Part shown: piece after piece, positions 7,963 to 16,453 of the stretch | Position numbering within the stretch: position 1 is the stretch's first letter | Layout of the letters: each line of letters starts with the position of its first letter | Source of the DNA: Bacteroidales bacterium | Lineage (GTDB): Bacteria > Bacteroidota > Bacteroidia > Bacteroidales > WCHB1-69 | Direction of reading: 5' to 3' | Length of the DNA stretch: 24,617 nucleotides | Assembly (NCBI GenBank): GCA_012519525.1 | Contig: JAAYQB010000076.1 | Coordinates: 1-24,617, forward strand | Made by a program: the position numbers and the translations under genes | The notes under the pieces: model-generated | Databases searched by the model: none | Told to the model about the DNA's origin: nothing | The model's input: the letters and a program-made list of their open reading frames with translations, nothing else

Positions 7963-8538
7963 ATGATTACTTTTAATAACTTTCCTAAGGCAAGAATCAG
8001 ATTATTAGCATCAACAGACAAAGTTATTCGTTCTCAAGCCGATGAGGGAAACATTTGCTATGGACAAACAACAACTTTATTCGGCAACTGTTTTACTGCT
8101 TTTAAAGATGAAGCCATGTGTATGTTGCATTTTACGGATAATCCTCAAGCATCTCTCGAAGAATTAAAAACAATTTGGAAGAACAGCAAGTTTATAGAAG
8201 ATAATTCGCTCATTGAAAACAAAATGCAAAACACATTCAACGGCGACCGACATTGTTCATTAACAATATGCGTAAAAGGTTCATCCTTTCGTATAAAAGT
8301 TTGGAAAACATTAATTGAGATTCCTATTGGTAAATTGATTAGTTACGAAGACTTAGCTAAACTATCTCTTCAAGACAAAGCAGTACGTGCGGTAGCTACT
8401 GCCGTTGCGAATAATCCTGTCGCATTGCTCATTCCTTGCCATCGCATTGTACGAAAAAACGGAAATATCGGTAACTATCGTTGGGGAAGTGATTTGAAAG
8501 AAAAACTGATAAATTGGGAAAAATCTCTTTCTCATTAA
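7963..8538 (+). CDS. ogt: Methylated-DNA--protein-cysteine S-methyltransferase (O6-alkylguanine repair)
   Basis: This suicide repair protein moves alkyl groups from O6-alkylguanine in DNA to its own cysteine. The acceptor is Cys159 in LLIPCHRIV, followed by GNIGNYRWG. The preceding helix RAVATAVANNP and the region SFRIKVWKTLIEIPIGKLISYEDLA form the expected winged-helix DNA-binding part. The N-terminal 90 residues resemble the ribonuclease-like domain found before the catalytic domain in Ada C-terminal/Ogt proteins; the zinc and AraC-type domains of full Ada are absent. I use the ATG at 7963 (191 residues) because a promoter element lies at 7943-7950, after the upstream ATG at 7927. It is divergent from the addA-like gene, grouping two repair functions. 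Confidence 0.9.
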   Translation: MITFNNFPKARIRLLASTDKVIRSQADEGNICYGQTTTLFGNCFTAFKDEAMCMLHFTDNPQASLEELKTIWKNSKFIEDNSLIENKMQNTFNGDRHCSLTICVKGSSFRIKVWKTLIEIPIGKLISYEDLAKLSLQDKAVRAVATAVANNPVALLIPCHRIVRKNGNIGNYRWGSDLKEKLINWEKSLSH

Positions 8539-8622
8539 AATATAACATTCTGGATAAAAGACTATTACAATAATAATTTCATAATTCCCATTCATTTTAG
8601 TGCATAATTTTTAATAATTTTG

Positions 8623-8630
8623 TATTTTTG
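8623..8630 (+). promoter_or_regulatory. Bacteroidota -7 promoter element for the dipeptidyl-peptidase gene
   Basis: TATTTTTG matches TAnnTTTG and lies 25 bases before the ATG at 8656. The 84 bases between the alkyltransferase stop and this element hold no other feature I can support, so the peptidase gene probably has its own transcript. Confidence 0.55.
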
Positions 8631-8655
8631 CATTTAATTTTAAAATCAAGATTAA

Positions 8656-10824
8656 ATGAAGAAATTAGGTTTTTTAAGTATTATTATACTATTTTTATTT
8701 CCGGCAAAAGCTGACGAAGGCATGTGGTTGCCTTACCTTTTAAAGCAATTAAACGAAAAAGATATGCAACTGAAAGGGATGAAAATCACAGCAGAAGACA
8801 TTTACAGTATCAATAACAGCAGTTTAAAAGATGCCATCGTACTTTTCGGCGGTGGTTGCACAGGCGAAATTGTTTCAAATCAAGGATTATTGTTAACCAA
8901 TCACCATTGCGGGTATAGCATTATACAATCGCACAGCAACCTTGAAAACAACTACTTACAGAATGGTTTTTGGGCAATGAACAAAGAACAAGAATTACCT
9001 AATCCCCATTTAAGCGTTACCATACTTGTTTATATGAAAGACGTAAGCAAAGAAGTTTTAGAAAACGTATCCCCTGACCTTATGAACGAAAAAGATAGAG
9101 CGGTAACTATCAATAAAAACATTGATAAAATCATTAAAGAAGCAACAGAGGGAACCCATTACACAGCCGTAGTAAAACCTATTTACGGTGGAAATCAATA
9201 TTTACTATTTGTGAATGAAGTGTTTAAAGACGTTCGTTTAGTGGGTGCACCCCCTTCAAGTATCGGCAAATTCGGTGGCGATACCGACAATTGGATGTGG
9301 CCCCGACACACGGGCGACTTTGCTGTTTTTAGAATTTACACCGATAAAGACGGTAAGCCGGCACCCTACGCTAAAGACAACATTCCGTACAAACCCAAAA
9401 AACACTTAAAAATCACATTAAAAGGTGCAGAAGCCGACGACTTCACATTTGTATTCGGTTATCCCGGTACCACCCAGCAATTTACCACGTCGTGGAATGT
9501 CGATTTAATACAAAATCACCTTAACCCCATAGCTATTGATTTGCGAACTAAACGCTTAGACATTATTAATCGTTATATGAAACAAGACGAACTAACACGT
9601 ATACAATACGCTGCCAAAGCTGCCACCATCGCAAACGGTTGGAAAAAATGGATAGGCGAAAACAAAGGATTGCAACGCTTAGACGTTATCAACAAAAAGA
9701 AAGAATTAGAACAAACTTTTACACTATGGATAAATCAAAATAACGCACGAAAAGAACGCTATAAAGGACTTCTAATGGCTTTTGAAAACTTTTATGCCAA
9801 TTACTCGCCCACTGCCATTTCAGCCGCTTATTTTAGAGAAAGCGTAAATAATATCGAATTGCTTAATTTAGCTGTAAGTTTTAATAACTTAATCAACGAA
9901 AGCATTGCCAATCCCAATATGCGTGAAGAAGATTTACGGAAATTGCGAGACAAATATATTAATTCCGTTAACGGATTTTATAAAAACTACAACATACAGC
10001 TTGATAAAGAAATATTTATCTTACTAATGAATGCTTATTATGCACAAGTCGACAAGGCTACTTTACCTTTAGAAAGTGCTAAAATCATCAACCAATACAA
10101 AGGCGATTTCAATAAAATGGCGGATGTTATTTATGCAAAATCATTGTTTGCCGATTACGATAAATTGATTAGCTTCGTTTCCAATTATAAGCCGTCGCAA
10201 TACAAAACTTTACTAAAAGACCCTGCTCATGCACTTATCTATCCTTTACGACTTCAATATATAGAAGAAACTTACCCTAAACTTTTGAGTTTCAGAACAG
10301 AAATTGACAGTTTAGAAAGAATATGGATAGCGGCTCTTATGGAAATGCAACCCGAAAAAACCTTTTATCCCGATGCCAATCTTACGCTACGTGTTACCTA
10401 TGGAAAAGTAGACGGTTTTTTCCCTGCAGACGGTGTTAAGTATGCACACTATACCACGTTGAAAGGAGTAATGCAAAAAGAAGCCACAGGAATTTACGAT
10501 TATGTGGTGGAAGACAAGCTCAAAGAATTGTATAACAAGAAAGATTACGGCGATTATGCCGATGGCAATGGCGATATGCCCGTAGCTTTTATTGCCTCTA
10601 ATCACACTACCGGCGGAAATTCGGGAAGCCCTATCCTCAATGCCGAAGGACATTTATTAGGCTTAAATTTCGACCGCTGCTGGGAAGGCACTATGAGCGA
10701 CATACAATACGACCCCGATTTATGCCGAAATATTTCGGTAGATATACGTTACGTACTATTTATTATCGATAAATATGCAGGAGCAAAACATCTGATTGAT
10801 GAAATGGATATCGTTAAGAATTAG
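8656..10824 (+). CDS. dpp11: S46-family dipeptidyl-peptidase 11 (Asp/Glu-specific)
   Basis: This 722-residue exported serine peptidase removes dipeptides from the N-termini of oligopeptides, normally in the periplasm of asaccharolytic or protein-feeding Bacteroidota. A signal peptide covers roughly residues 1-19 (ends PAKADEGMW). The chymotrypsin-like catalytic residues are His84 in TNHHCGYS, the Asp in HTGDFAVFR and Ser656 in GGNSGSP. Arg674 in NFDRCWEG lies exactly 18 residues after the serine. In Porphyromonas gingivalis DPP11 the same spacing separates Ser655 from Arg673, the residue that sets preference for Asp/Glu at P1; DPP7 has Gly there. This supports DPP11 rather than DPP7. The length is typical. 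It has its own promoter and ends 27 bases from the convergent BtuG-like gene. Confidence 0.93.
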   Translation: MKKLGFLSIIILFLFPAKADEGMWLPYLLKQLNEKDMQLKGMKITAEDIYSINNSSLKDAIVLFGGGCTGEIVSNQGLLLTNHHCGYSIIQSHSNLENNYLQNGFWAMNKEQELPNPHLSVTILVYMKDVSKEVLENVSPDLMNEKDRAVTINKNIDKIIKEATEGTHYTAVVKPIYGGNQYLLFVNEVFKDVRLVGAPPSSIGKFGGDTDNWMWPRHTGDFAVFRIYTDKDGKPAPYAKDNIPYKPKKHLKITLKGAEADDFTFVFGYPGTTQQFTTSWNVDLIQNHLNPIAIDLRTKRLDIINRYMKQDELTRIQYAAKAATIANGWKKWIGENKGLQRLDVINKKKELEQTFTLWINQNNARKERYKGLLMAFENFYANYSPTAISAAYFRESVNNIELLNLAVSFNNLINESIANPNMREEDLRKLRDKYINSVNGFYKNYNIQLDKEIFILLMNAYYAQVDKATLPLESAKIINQYKGDFNKMADVIYAKSLFADYDKLISFVSNYKPSQYKTLLKDPAHALIYPLRLQYIEETYPKLLSFRTEIDSLERIWIAALMEMQPEKTFYPDANLTLRVTYGKVDGFFPADGVKYAHYTTLKGVMQKEATGIYDYVVEDKLKELYNKKDYGDYADGNGDMPVAFIASNHTTGGNSGSPILNAEGHLLGLNFDRCWEGTMSDIQYDPDLCRNISVDIRYVLFIIDKYAGAKHLIDEMDIVKN

Positions 10825-10851
10825 CAAATAAGAATCCTATAAATCAATAGA

Positions 10852-11913
10852 TTACTCTAAAAACAATATTTTTTTGGGACATATATTGGCTTCAAAACCG
10901 TATTTTAATTTGCCGTTTTTATCCAAACAATACACATCACCTTTTGTCTGATAATCCAAAGCATCGGCAATAAAAATACTGCCATCTTTTGGGTTGATAT
11001 TTAAGGCGTAAGGAGTTTTAATATTGATATTATCTTTGATAAAAGAATTGGAATGCATCGTTTCGGTTTGCCAATTAAACACCTGCAAATGAAAAGATGA
11101 ATTTGCATTATCAATATAATAAAAATACAAAAATTCATTATAAACATCAAAATATGACGCATGAAAATCGTAGGTTTTCACAAGAACATCTTCCTTTGTA
11201 TTAATTTTTTGCAAACGAGGCGGAACTTCCGTATAATTGCCTTGTGATAAAACAAACAGTTCGCCTTTGTTATTTACTTTCATCAGCCTCGGATTGATAG
11301 CTACTTTTATCTTTTTGATTTCTTTAAATGAATTGATATCGAAAACAGATACGGTTGAATCGTAATTCGGAAAATTCAATCCGCCCGAATTGCTGACATA
11401 CAACTTATTATTTACCACACAAATACCGTCGGGATTTTCGCCTGCTTTAACAATATCTTCCACTGTTAAAGTATTCGAATCTATTTTAAGCAGTGTGCCA
11501 TCGAAACAGCAAGCATAAACTTTGGCATTATGGCTTGCCAAACAACGTACTTGCCTATTCACGCCCTGCTCATTTTTCAATGGAATTTGTCGTATTGATT
11601 TTCCCGTATAAACATTGAATACTTCTATCAAACTCGACACGCTTACGGCTACATAAGCCTTAGAACCATAAATAATCATATCGTTAGCAACATCACCCAA
11701 GCCACGCCCGTTTTCTTGCATAAAAAAATCACTTGATAATTTTTTAGTTTCCGAATGATAACCCGTTATACTGCTGTTATTCATATTCCATAAACCTTCG
11801 TTCAATACCCAAATATTGAAATCGTACTTGACAGTATCGTCTTTGATAGGTTCTTCGCAAGCATTGAATAACAAGAGAACTAACAAGAATAAACTCACAT
11901 ATTTTTTTAGCAT
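10852..11913 (-). CDS. btuG: BtuG-like beta-propeller surface lipoprotein, putative B12 binder
   Basis: The 353-residue product has a lipoprotein signal peptide (LLLFNAC, lipidated Cys19) followed by acidic residues (CEEP), compatible with surface export in Bacteroidota. The rest is a YncE/DUF5074-like beta-propeller: repeated segments with short strands such as KAYVAVS, KVYACCFDGTLLKID, NKLYVSNSGG, GELFVLSQG and GSIFIADA. In Bacteroides thetaiotaomicron BtuG proteins of this architecture bind vitamin B12 extremely tightly and cap the BtuB transporter. This gene is the last of an operon that begins with a cobalamin riboswitch and a BtuB-like receptor, which strongly suggests the same role. 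One base separates it from the preceding gene. No sequence feature proves B12 binding; the call rests on fold and context. Confidence 0.78.
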   Translation of the reverse strand: MLKKYVSLFLLVLLLFNACEEPIKDDTVKYDFNIWVLNEGLWNMNNSSITGYHSETKKLSSDFFMQENGRGLGDVANDMIIYGSKAYVAVSVSSLIEVFNVYTGKSIRQIPLKNEQGVNRQVRCLASHNAKVYACCFDGTLLKIDSNTLTVEDIVKAGENPDGICVVNNKLYVSNSGGLNFPNYDSTVSVFDINSFKEIKKIKVAINPRLMKVNNKGELFVLSQGNYTEVPPRLQKINTKEDVLVKTYDFHASYFDVYNEFLYFYYIDNANSSFHLQVFNWQTETMHSNSFIKDNINIKTPYALNINPKDGSIFIADALDYQTKGDVYCLDKNGKLKYGFEANICPKKILFLE

Positions 11914-11914
11914 A

Positions 11915-12892
11915 TTAGTAGTGTTTTATGATTTTAATGTATTGTTTACTCTGATTGAATGCATTGACGCATAAATAATAAATTCCTGCTGGAAAAGACG
12001 ATACATCAATTTGTTTCAAATTATCTTCTACATTAATATTTTTAATTAGCTGTCCGACTGAATTATATATTATAATCGACGCACAATCTCCTTCTACAAT
12101 AATGTAATCGCTGCAAGGATTGGGATAAACTTTATAAGCTATTGAATTGGCATTCTTAATGGCTGAAGTTGCATTATGAATCACTCCTACTCCGGATAAA
12201 TCAAAGCCTCCCGAAGCAAAATTGGTGGGATAAGGATCGTTAATTATCCTTCCTTCAGCATCATAACTTGCATATAAACTATCAATACAGCCAACCACAT
12301 CAATGATTTTCACATAGCGAATGTTATTAATATCTAAATTTCCGCTATCTGCCAAAACACTCAAATCGAAAGGTGTTCCCCAACCTATTCTGTATTTGCC
12401 AGCTAAATGATTGATATGCCTCGCATCTACACTTCCAAAACTTCCTACTTGCTGATCGGTAGGCGTGAATGATGATGCCGGAAAGCGAACAAAATGTACA
12501 TTGTCGGAACTGACTTCTACAAAAGCTAATTCGAGAAATACATCGTTAAGAGAATTTTCAAACACTACAAAATCAGCTCCTTCCCCATTCACTATCGGAG
12601 TCGTAAAGCTCAAAACGGCATATCCTCCATCGCCTAAGCTAATGGCATTGGTAGCATCGGTATCGTTAGCAGCACCTAAGGCATTTTGCTCGTTTCCATA
12701 ACTCACAAAACCATTTTCAGGCTTAGCAATATCTTGATAACCACGCACCACAACACAATTATCCGCCCATGCTATGATGCGTTTATCTTTGCAGTGAATT
12801 GCTTTGCAACCTTCCGTACCTACTATTCCATCGTATTGAGAATACGTCAACAACGGATAGAATAGTAGAAACGACAACACATATTTTTTCAT
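11915..12892 (-). CDS. T9SS-exported surface protein of cobalamin loci
   Basis: The 325-residue product has a signal peptide (about residues 1-18, ending LLTYSQ) and a C-terminal type A Por sorting domain from about residue 250 (VYPNPCSDYIIVEG ... QYIKIIKHY). It should therefore cross the outer membrane by type IX secretion and be anchored at the surface. The middle has landmarks of a widespread 'cell surface protein' family: SLGDGGYAVLSF, GADFVVFENS, LAFVEVSSDNVHFVRFP, LAGKYRIGWGTPFDL, VKIIDVVG and INDPYPTNFASGGFDLSGVGVI. I recall such proteins beside BtuB-type receptors in several phyla. I know of no proven biochemical role. Paired short strands suggest a jelly-roll or discoidin-like carbohydrate-binding fold, which is inference. 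Single bases separate it from both neighbours in the B12 operon. Confidence 0.75.
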   Translation of the reverse strand: MKKYVLSFLLFYPLLTYSQYDGIVGTEGCKAIHCKDKRIIAWADNCVVVRGYQDIAKPENGFVSYGNEQNALGAANDTDATNAISLGDGGYAVLSFTTPIVNGEGADFVVFENSLNDVFLELAFVEVSSDNVHFVRFPASSFTPTDQQVGSFGSVDARHINHLAGKYRIGWGTPFDLSVLADSGNLDINNIRYVKIIDVVGCIDSLYASYDAEGRIINDPYPTNFASGGFDLSGVGVIHNATSAIKNANSIAYKVYPNPCSDYIIVEGDCASIIIYNSVGQLIKNINVEDNLKQIDVSSFPAGIYYLCVNAFNQSKQYIKIIKHY

Positions 12893-12893
12893 C

Positions 12894-14117
12894 TTAATAA
12901 ATAATTATTTTTTCTGTTTTATTGAATGAACTTCCTTGAAAACGTATAAAATACAATCCTTTTGAAAATTTTTCCAAAGAAATAGATTGTATCTGTTGAT
13001 TATCAACGGCTATTTTTTCACTATAGAGTATTTTTCCATTAATATCAACAATGTCAACTCTTACATCTTCTTTGACATTTTGAATATTCAAATTAATGTT
13101 TTGAGAGGTCGGATTCGGATAAATAGCTATGTGCATATTATCGAACTTAACATTTTGAACGGCAACATCATTGGGTTTACTTACAGGAGTTATAACGATA
13201 TCCCATACATATATCCAATTGGTATCGGAAATACCGCAAGACTCGTCTCCAAATTCAACAATATCTTCATTGTGAATATACTGTAACCCAATTCCGGTAG
13301 CCCATCCTTCATTGACATTGTACATCCAAAAATCGCCCGACAATCCGAGATCATAAATACTGTCTTTGTAAGTAATATTCGTGATATATCCGCCTCCATC
13401 GGTAAAAACAATGCGACTATCGGCTGCTGCAATATCCTCTATTATCTTGCTAACAAGTACGCTATCTTCAGAAAAACGATAACCCCATGCAAAAGCAATT
13501 TCAGGACTGCACCAATTAACAATAAAGATACTTTGATTGCTTCCTTCCCCCACCCAAAACAAGATATCTTCAAAAGATATGTCGTTAGAAATAACTTTAT
13601 TGGGTTTACTTACAGGAGTTATAACGATATCCCATACATATACCCAATTGGTATCGGAAATACCGCAAGACTCGTCTCCAAACTCAACAATATCTTCATT
13701 GTGAATATATTGTGACCCAACTCCGGTAGCTGCTCCTTCATTGACATTGTACATCCAAAAATCGCCCGACAATCCGAGATTATAAACACTATCTTTGTAA
13801 GTAATATTCGTGATAAATCCGCCTCCATCGGTAAAAACAATGCGACTATCGGCTGCTGCAATATCCTCTATTATCTTGCTAACGAGTACGCTATCCTCAG
13901 AAAAACGATAACCCCATGCAAAAGCAATTTCTGGGCTGCACCAATTAACAATAAAAATACTTTTATTGCTTCCTTCCCCTACCCAAAACAAGATATCTTC
14001 AAAAGATATGTCATTGGATTTTAAAACTTGACGGTTTGTAATACTTGATGATTGTGCTAATGAATGCTGCAAACTAATGCCGGCAATGACCGCTAAAAAA
14101 ATTGTTCTTAATTTCAT
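12894..14117 (-). CDS. T9SS-exported protein with tandem-duplicated cobalamin-locus domain
   Basis: The 407-residue product starts with a signal peptide (about 1-22, ending SLAQ), then has two nearly identical domains at about residues 34-173 and 177-316, then a Por sorting domain (about 330-407, IYPNPTSQNI ... TEKIIIY). Each copy begins DISFEDILFWVGEGSN, continues with NWCSPEIAFAWGYRF and IIEDIAAADSRIVFTDGGG, and ends FWMYNVNEG, EDIVEFGDESCGISD and YVWDIVI. Two cysteines per copy could form a disulfide. The WVG-x-G-SN / WGYRF pattern belongs to a family I have seen next to B12 receptors. The order VSKIIEDIA, then WMYNVN, then EDIVEFGD loosely resembles DUF4430, the fold of the intrinsic factor/transcobalamin beta-domain; that link is tentative. 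Gene position after btuB and under the riboswitch suggests a role in B12 capture. Confidence 0.72.
   Translation of the reverse strand: MKLRTIFLAVIAGISLQHSLAQSSSITNRQVLKSNDISFEDILFWVGEGSNKSIFIVNWCSPEIAFAWGYRFSEDSVLVSKIIEDIAAADSRIVFTDGGGFITNITYKDSVYNLGLSGDFWMYNVNEGAATGVGSQYIHNEDIVEFGDESCGISDTNWVYVWDIVITPVSKPNKVISNDISFEDILFWVGEGSNQSIFIVNWCSPEIAFAWGYRFSEDSVLVSKIIEDIAAADSRIVFTDGGGYITNITYKDSIYDLGLSGDFWMYNVNEGWATGIGLQYIHNEDIVEFGDESCGISDTNWIYVWDIVITPVSKPNDVAVQNVKFDNMHIAIYPNPTSQNINLNIQNVKEDVRVDIVDINGKILYSEKIAVDNQQIQSISLEKFSKGLYFIRFQGSSFNKTEKIIIY
13171..14017 (-). repeat. 429-base-period tandem duplication inside the T9SS protein gene
   Basis: Two direct copies, 13171-13588 and 13600-14017, are offset by exactly 429 bases (143 codons). 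Their translations differ at 8 of 140 residues. The duplication is in frame and doubles the extracellular domain. The changes are not evenly spread: seven lie between about domain positions 68 and 126, including Ala to Trp and Ser to Leu in the loop NEG-x-ATG. Confidence 0.95.
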
Positions 14118-14152
14118 TTTTTTTGATTTTAATTGTTATTTAATTATTTTAT

Positions 14153-16153
14153 TTAAAATTGATAAATTATTTTTCCTTGATATTGTCTCCCCGCCATGGG
14201 ATAATTTCGTATAATTTCATATTGTTTATTCGTAAGATTCAGTATTTCAAGACGTAAGTTAATAGCAGAAGCCTTTATTTTAAAACTTCTATACAGTGCG
14301 ATGCTGTGTTCGGTGTAAGGCTGCAAACTGTTTTCAACTATATTTTGCCTTAGCACATAACGCTTCCCTGTGTATAATAATGAGTAAGATACATTAAGGT
14401 ATTTTGTTTTTAAAGCCACAATTCCCGATGCCGTATGCAAAGGTGTGTACGGAATTTGATGTTTGTAAGACTTTGAGTTTTTATCGCTTATATCAATAGA
14501 TTGCTGAAATGTATAATTAATAACCGTTTCTACTTTTAGATGTTTAACAATTATATTTTCAAGAAAAACTTGCACATCGACACCTGTAATAGCCACTTTT
14601 CCAAAATTCAACATCGACCATACAAAAAGATTTTTATTGGGTATTGCTACAATTTTATCTTTCACTTGATTATAATAAACATCGGTAGAGATAGAAAAAT
14701 AAGGGAAAGACGAATGTAAGTATTTTGAAAAAGAAAGTCCGAAATTGACTTGGTCTATGTTTTCAGGACGCAAATCAAGATTTCCAACCAATCTGTAATA
14801 CAAATCATTAAATGTTGGCATACGGAAAACATGTTTATAAGAACTACGAATATACCACTCTTCTTTTGCAATTGGTTGATAAGATAATTGAACGGCAGGC
14901 GTCCATTTATGAGTGTTTTTTTCTACCGTATTGCTTGCATTCCAATCGTAAAAATAATTGTGCAATATCGTCGCCGATAAAGAAATTTTTCTTTGCTCAA
15001 ACAATGCCGACAATGCAGTGAAAACACCCAAGCGAGAAGGATTGACAAAGTCTTTCATATTGGTACTCATAGTGCTATAAGACACATCATTCGACAAGGA
15101 AGTAGAAAAACAAGGAATAGGATTATACAAAAGAACTTGAGAAGTATATATTTCGCGTTGCCAATAGTGGTTGTCTATTTCTCTTTCTCTGTTTAAGTAA
15201 TTGGAATCCAAATAGCGTAAAAATGCATAATTCCATTTTACATTGGATTGAAATCGGAATTTTTTGTTCATAACATTCTCATAATGTGTTTGTACAAAAA
15301 GATTTTCTTCCCACATACGTTGTGGCAAAGCAGTATTATAAAAAATAACAGCTCCCGGCAAACCCTGCTCCGAACGATAATAAAAAACATTCGTAGACAG
15401 CTGTTGCTTATCGTTTATCACGCCATAAACAGCGAGCTTTAGTCGTAGCAGCTGCATATCCGAATCTTGACGCCTTTCACGAATTACGTTATTTCCATTT
15501 TGCATTTGAAAAGGATAATTCCCTTTATGGTAAAGATATTCTGCCGAAAACGAGGTAGACACACGCTTGGAAATTTTATTTTCAATAAGAACAAAAGGTT
15601 GAAGTAAAGCAAAAGAACCTGCACGAAATGAAAGTTTTAAATTTACTTTTTTCAAACTATCAAAACAAGGTTTCTGAGTCGTAAGTTGCAATATATTCGC
15701 CGCTGCAAGCAAGCGAGCCGACTGATAAATATTAACGATATTGGCGTTTGTCAAACAAATTTCATCAATGTTTTCAATGGAAAAACGACCAATATTAATT
15801 TGCCCCGTCTGATAGTCGGAAACGAGGAATCCATCGTAAGCGATTGCCGTATGATTAGCACCTAAACTTCTAACCGACACGGTTTTAATTCCGCCTACTC
15901 CTCCATAATCTTTGATAAAAACACCCGAAAGACGTTTCAACACATCCGAAAGCTGAAAAGCCGGCATACTTTCTAAAAAAACGCTGTCCATTTTTTGTAT
16001 GCCCGATTTTTTATCGCTATCAACGGGACGTTTATCTACGACGGTTATTTCTTGTAAAGTTTTGGATAAAGCACTATCAATCTGAGCTTCAATAGTAAAA
16101 CTAACACTCAAAAAGAGCAGCAAGAAAATATTATGTTTTTTAACAACCCACAT
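14153..16153 (-). CDS. btuB: BtuB-like TonB-dependent outer membrane receptor for cobalamin
   Basis: About 666 residues from the ATG at 16153. I prefer this start to the one 15 codons upstream because it places a clean signal peptide at the N-terminus (MWVVKKHNIFLLLFLSVSF, ending EAQ). The mature protein begins with a TonB box-like LQEITVVDKR, then a plug domain (DVLKRLSGVFIKDYGG, SVRSLGANHTAIAYDG), then a 22-strand-type barrel ending in aromatic Phe (GKIIYQF). There is no N-terminal carboxypeptidase-like domain of the SusC type, and the length fits BtuB. It transports substrate across the outer membrane using TonB-ExbBD energy. A cobalamin riboswitch in its leader identifies the substrate as B12 or a related corrinoid. 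Thirty-five bases separate it from the next gene of the operon. Confidence 0.88.
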   Translation of the reverse strand: MWVVKKHNIFLLLFLSVSFTIEAQIDSALSKTLQEITVVDKRPVDSDKKSGIQKMDSVFLESMPAFQLSDVLKRLSGVFIKDYGGVGGIKTVSVRSLGANHTAIAYDGFLVSDYQTGQINIGRFSIENIDEICLTNANIVNIYQSARLLAAANILQLTTQKPCFDSLKKVNLKLSFRAGSFALLQPFVLIENKISKRVSTSFSAEYLYHKGNYPFQMQNGNNVIRERRQDSDMQLLRLKLAVYGVINDKQQLSTNVFYYRSEQGLPGAVIFYNTALPQRMWEENLFVQTHYENVMNKKFRFQSNVKWNYAFLRYLDSNYLNREREIDNHYWQREIYTSQVLLYNPIPCFSTSLSNDVSYSTMSTNMKDFVNPSRLGVFTALSALFEQRKISLSATILHNYFYDWNASNTVEKNTHKWTPAVQLSYQPIAKEEWYIRSSYKHVFRMPTFNDLYYRLVGNLDLRPENIDQVNFGLSFSKYLHSSFPYFSISTDVYYNQVKDKIVAIPNKNLFVWSMLNFGKVAITGVDVQVFLENIIVKHLKVETVINYTFQQSIDISDKNSKSYKHQIPYTPLHTASGIVALKTKYLNVSYSLLYTGKRYVLRQNIVENSLQPYTEHSIALYRSFKIKASAINLRLEILNLTNKQYEIIRNYPMAGRQYQGKIIYQF

Positions 16154-16273
16154 AGTTACTTTTAATGTTCCATCGACTTCAAAAATAATTGCATTCAAAA
16201 TCTTTGGAAAAATAAAACTCTATGTAGCGATTTTTAAAACATACAGCTCTTTCCTCGAAAGCCTTTGAACGCT
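16154..16273 (-). promoter_or_regulatory. btuB leader after the aptamer (expression platform region)
   Basis: This untranslated stretch connects the riboswitch to the btuB start. It holds a five-pair hairpin at 16261-16249, a weaker pairing TATGT/ACATA followed by the U-rich TTTTATTTTT, and a second copy of the nine bases TTTGAACGC (plus strand 16264-16272; the first is at 16304-16312 within the aptamer). No strong intrinsic terminator is evident. Confidence 0.4.
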
Positions 16274-16448
16274 CATTTGGCAGGTCTTCTGACTTACTCC
16301 TGTTTTGAACGCCTTCCCATTTCTAAGTGCAGAAACAGTGGCAAGAATTTTTCAAAACATTTTAAAGAGCTTACAGCAGCGGGACTGTCAAGGATTTACA
16401 CCTTGTTCCCTTTTCATCATACACCTTTTCAGGCTTAAGAACCAAATG
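16274..16448 (-). ncRNA. Cobalamin (adenosylcobalamin-type) riboswitch
   Basis: Read on the minus strand, the leader contains the conserved cobalamin aptamer blocks in order: AAAAGGTG, AAGGGAAC, GGTGTAAATCC, ACAGTCCCGCTGCTGTAAG, GCCACTG, ATGGGAAGG and the B12 box AGTCAGAAGACCTGCC (16294-16279). The closing stem P1 is visible as CATTTGG (16448-16442) pairing with CCAAATG (16280-16274), which fixes the aptamer ends. Ligand binding normally turns such operons off, so the four downstream genes should be expressed when B12 is scarce. About 120 bases lie between the aptamer and the btuB start; a short hairpin (minus strand CTTTC-GAG-GAAAG, 16261-16249) may be part of the expression platform. Whether control acts on termination or translation is unresolved. 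Confidence 0.96.
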
Positions 16449-16453
16449 CAATG

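Noticed and set aside
10825..10851. Terminator between the convergent dpp11 and BtuG-like genes
   Set aside because: Only an imperfect AT-rich pairing is visible and no U-tract follows it.
13190..13861. Two similar 80-codon open frames (13190-13432 and 13619-13861) and matching plus-strand frames
   Set aside because: They are out-of-frame shadows of the duplicated domain; their similarity comes from the DNA duplication, not from a gene family.
16154..16198. Earlier start for the BtuB-like receptor
   Set aside because: It would put 15 non-signal residues before an otherwise perfect signal peptide.
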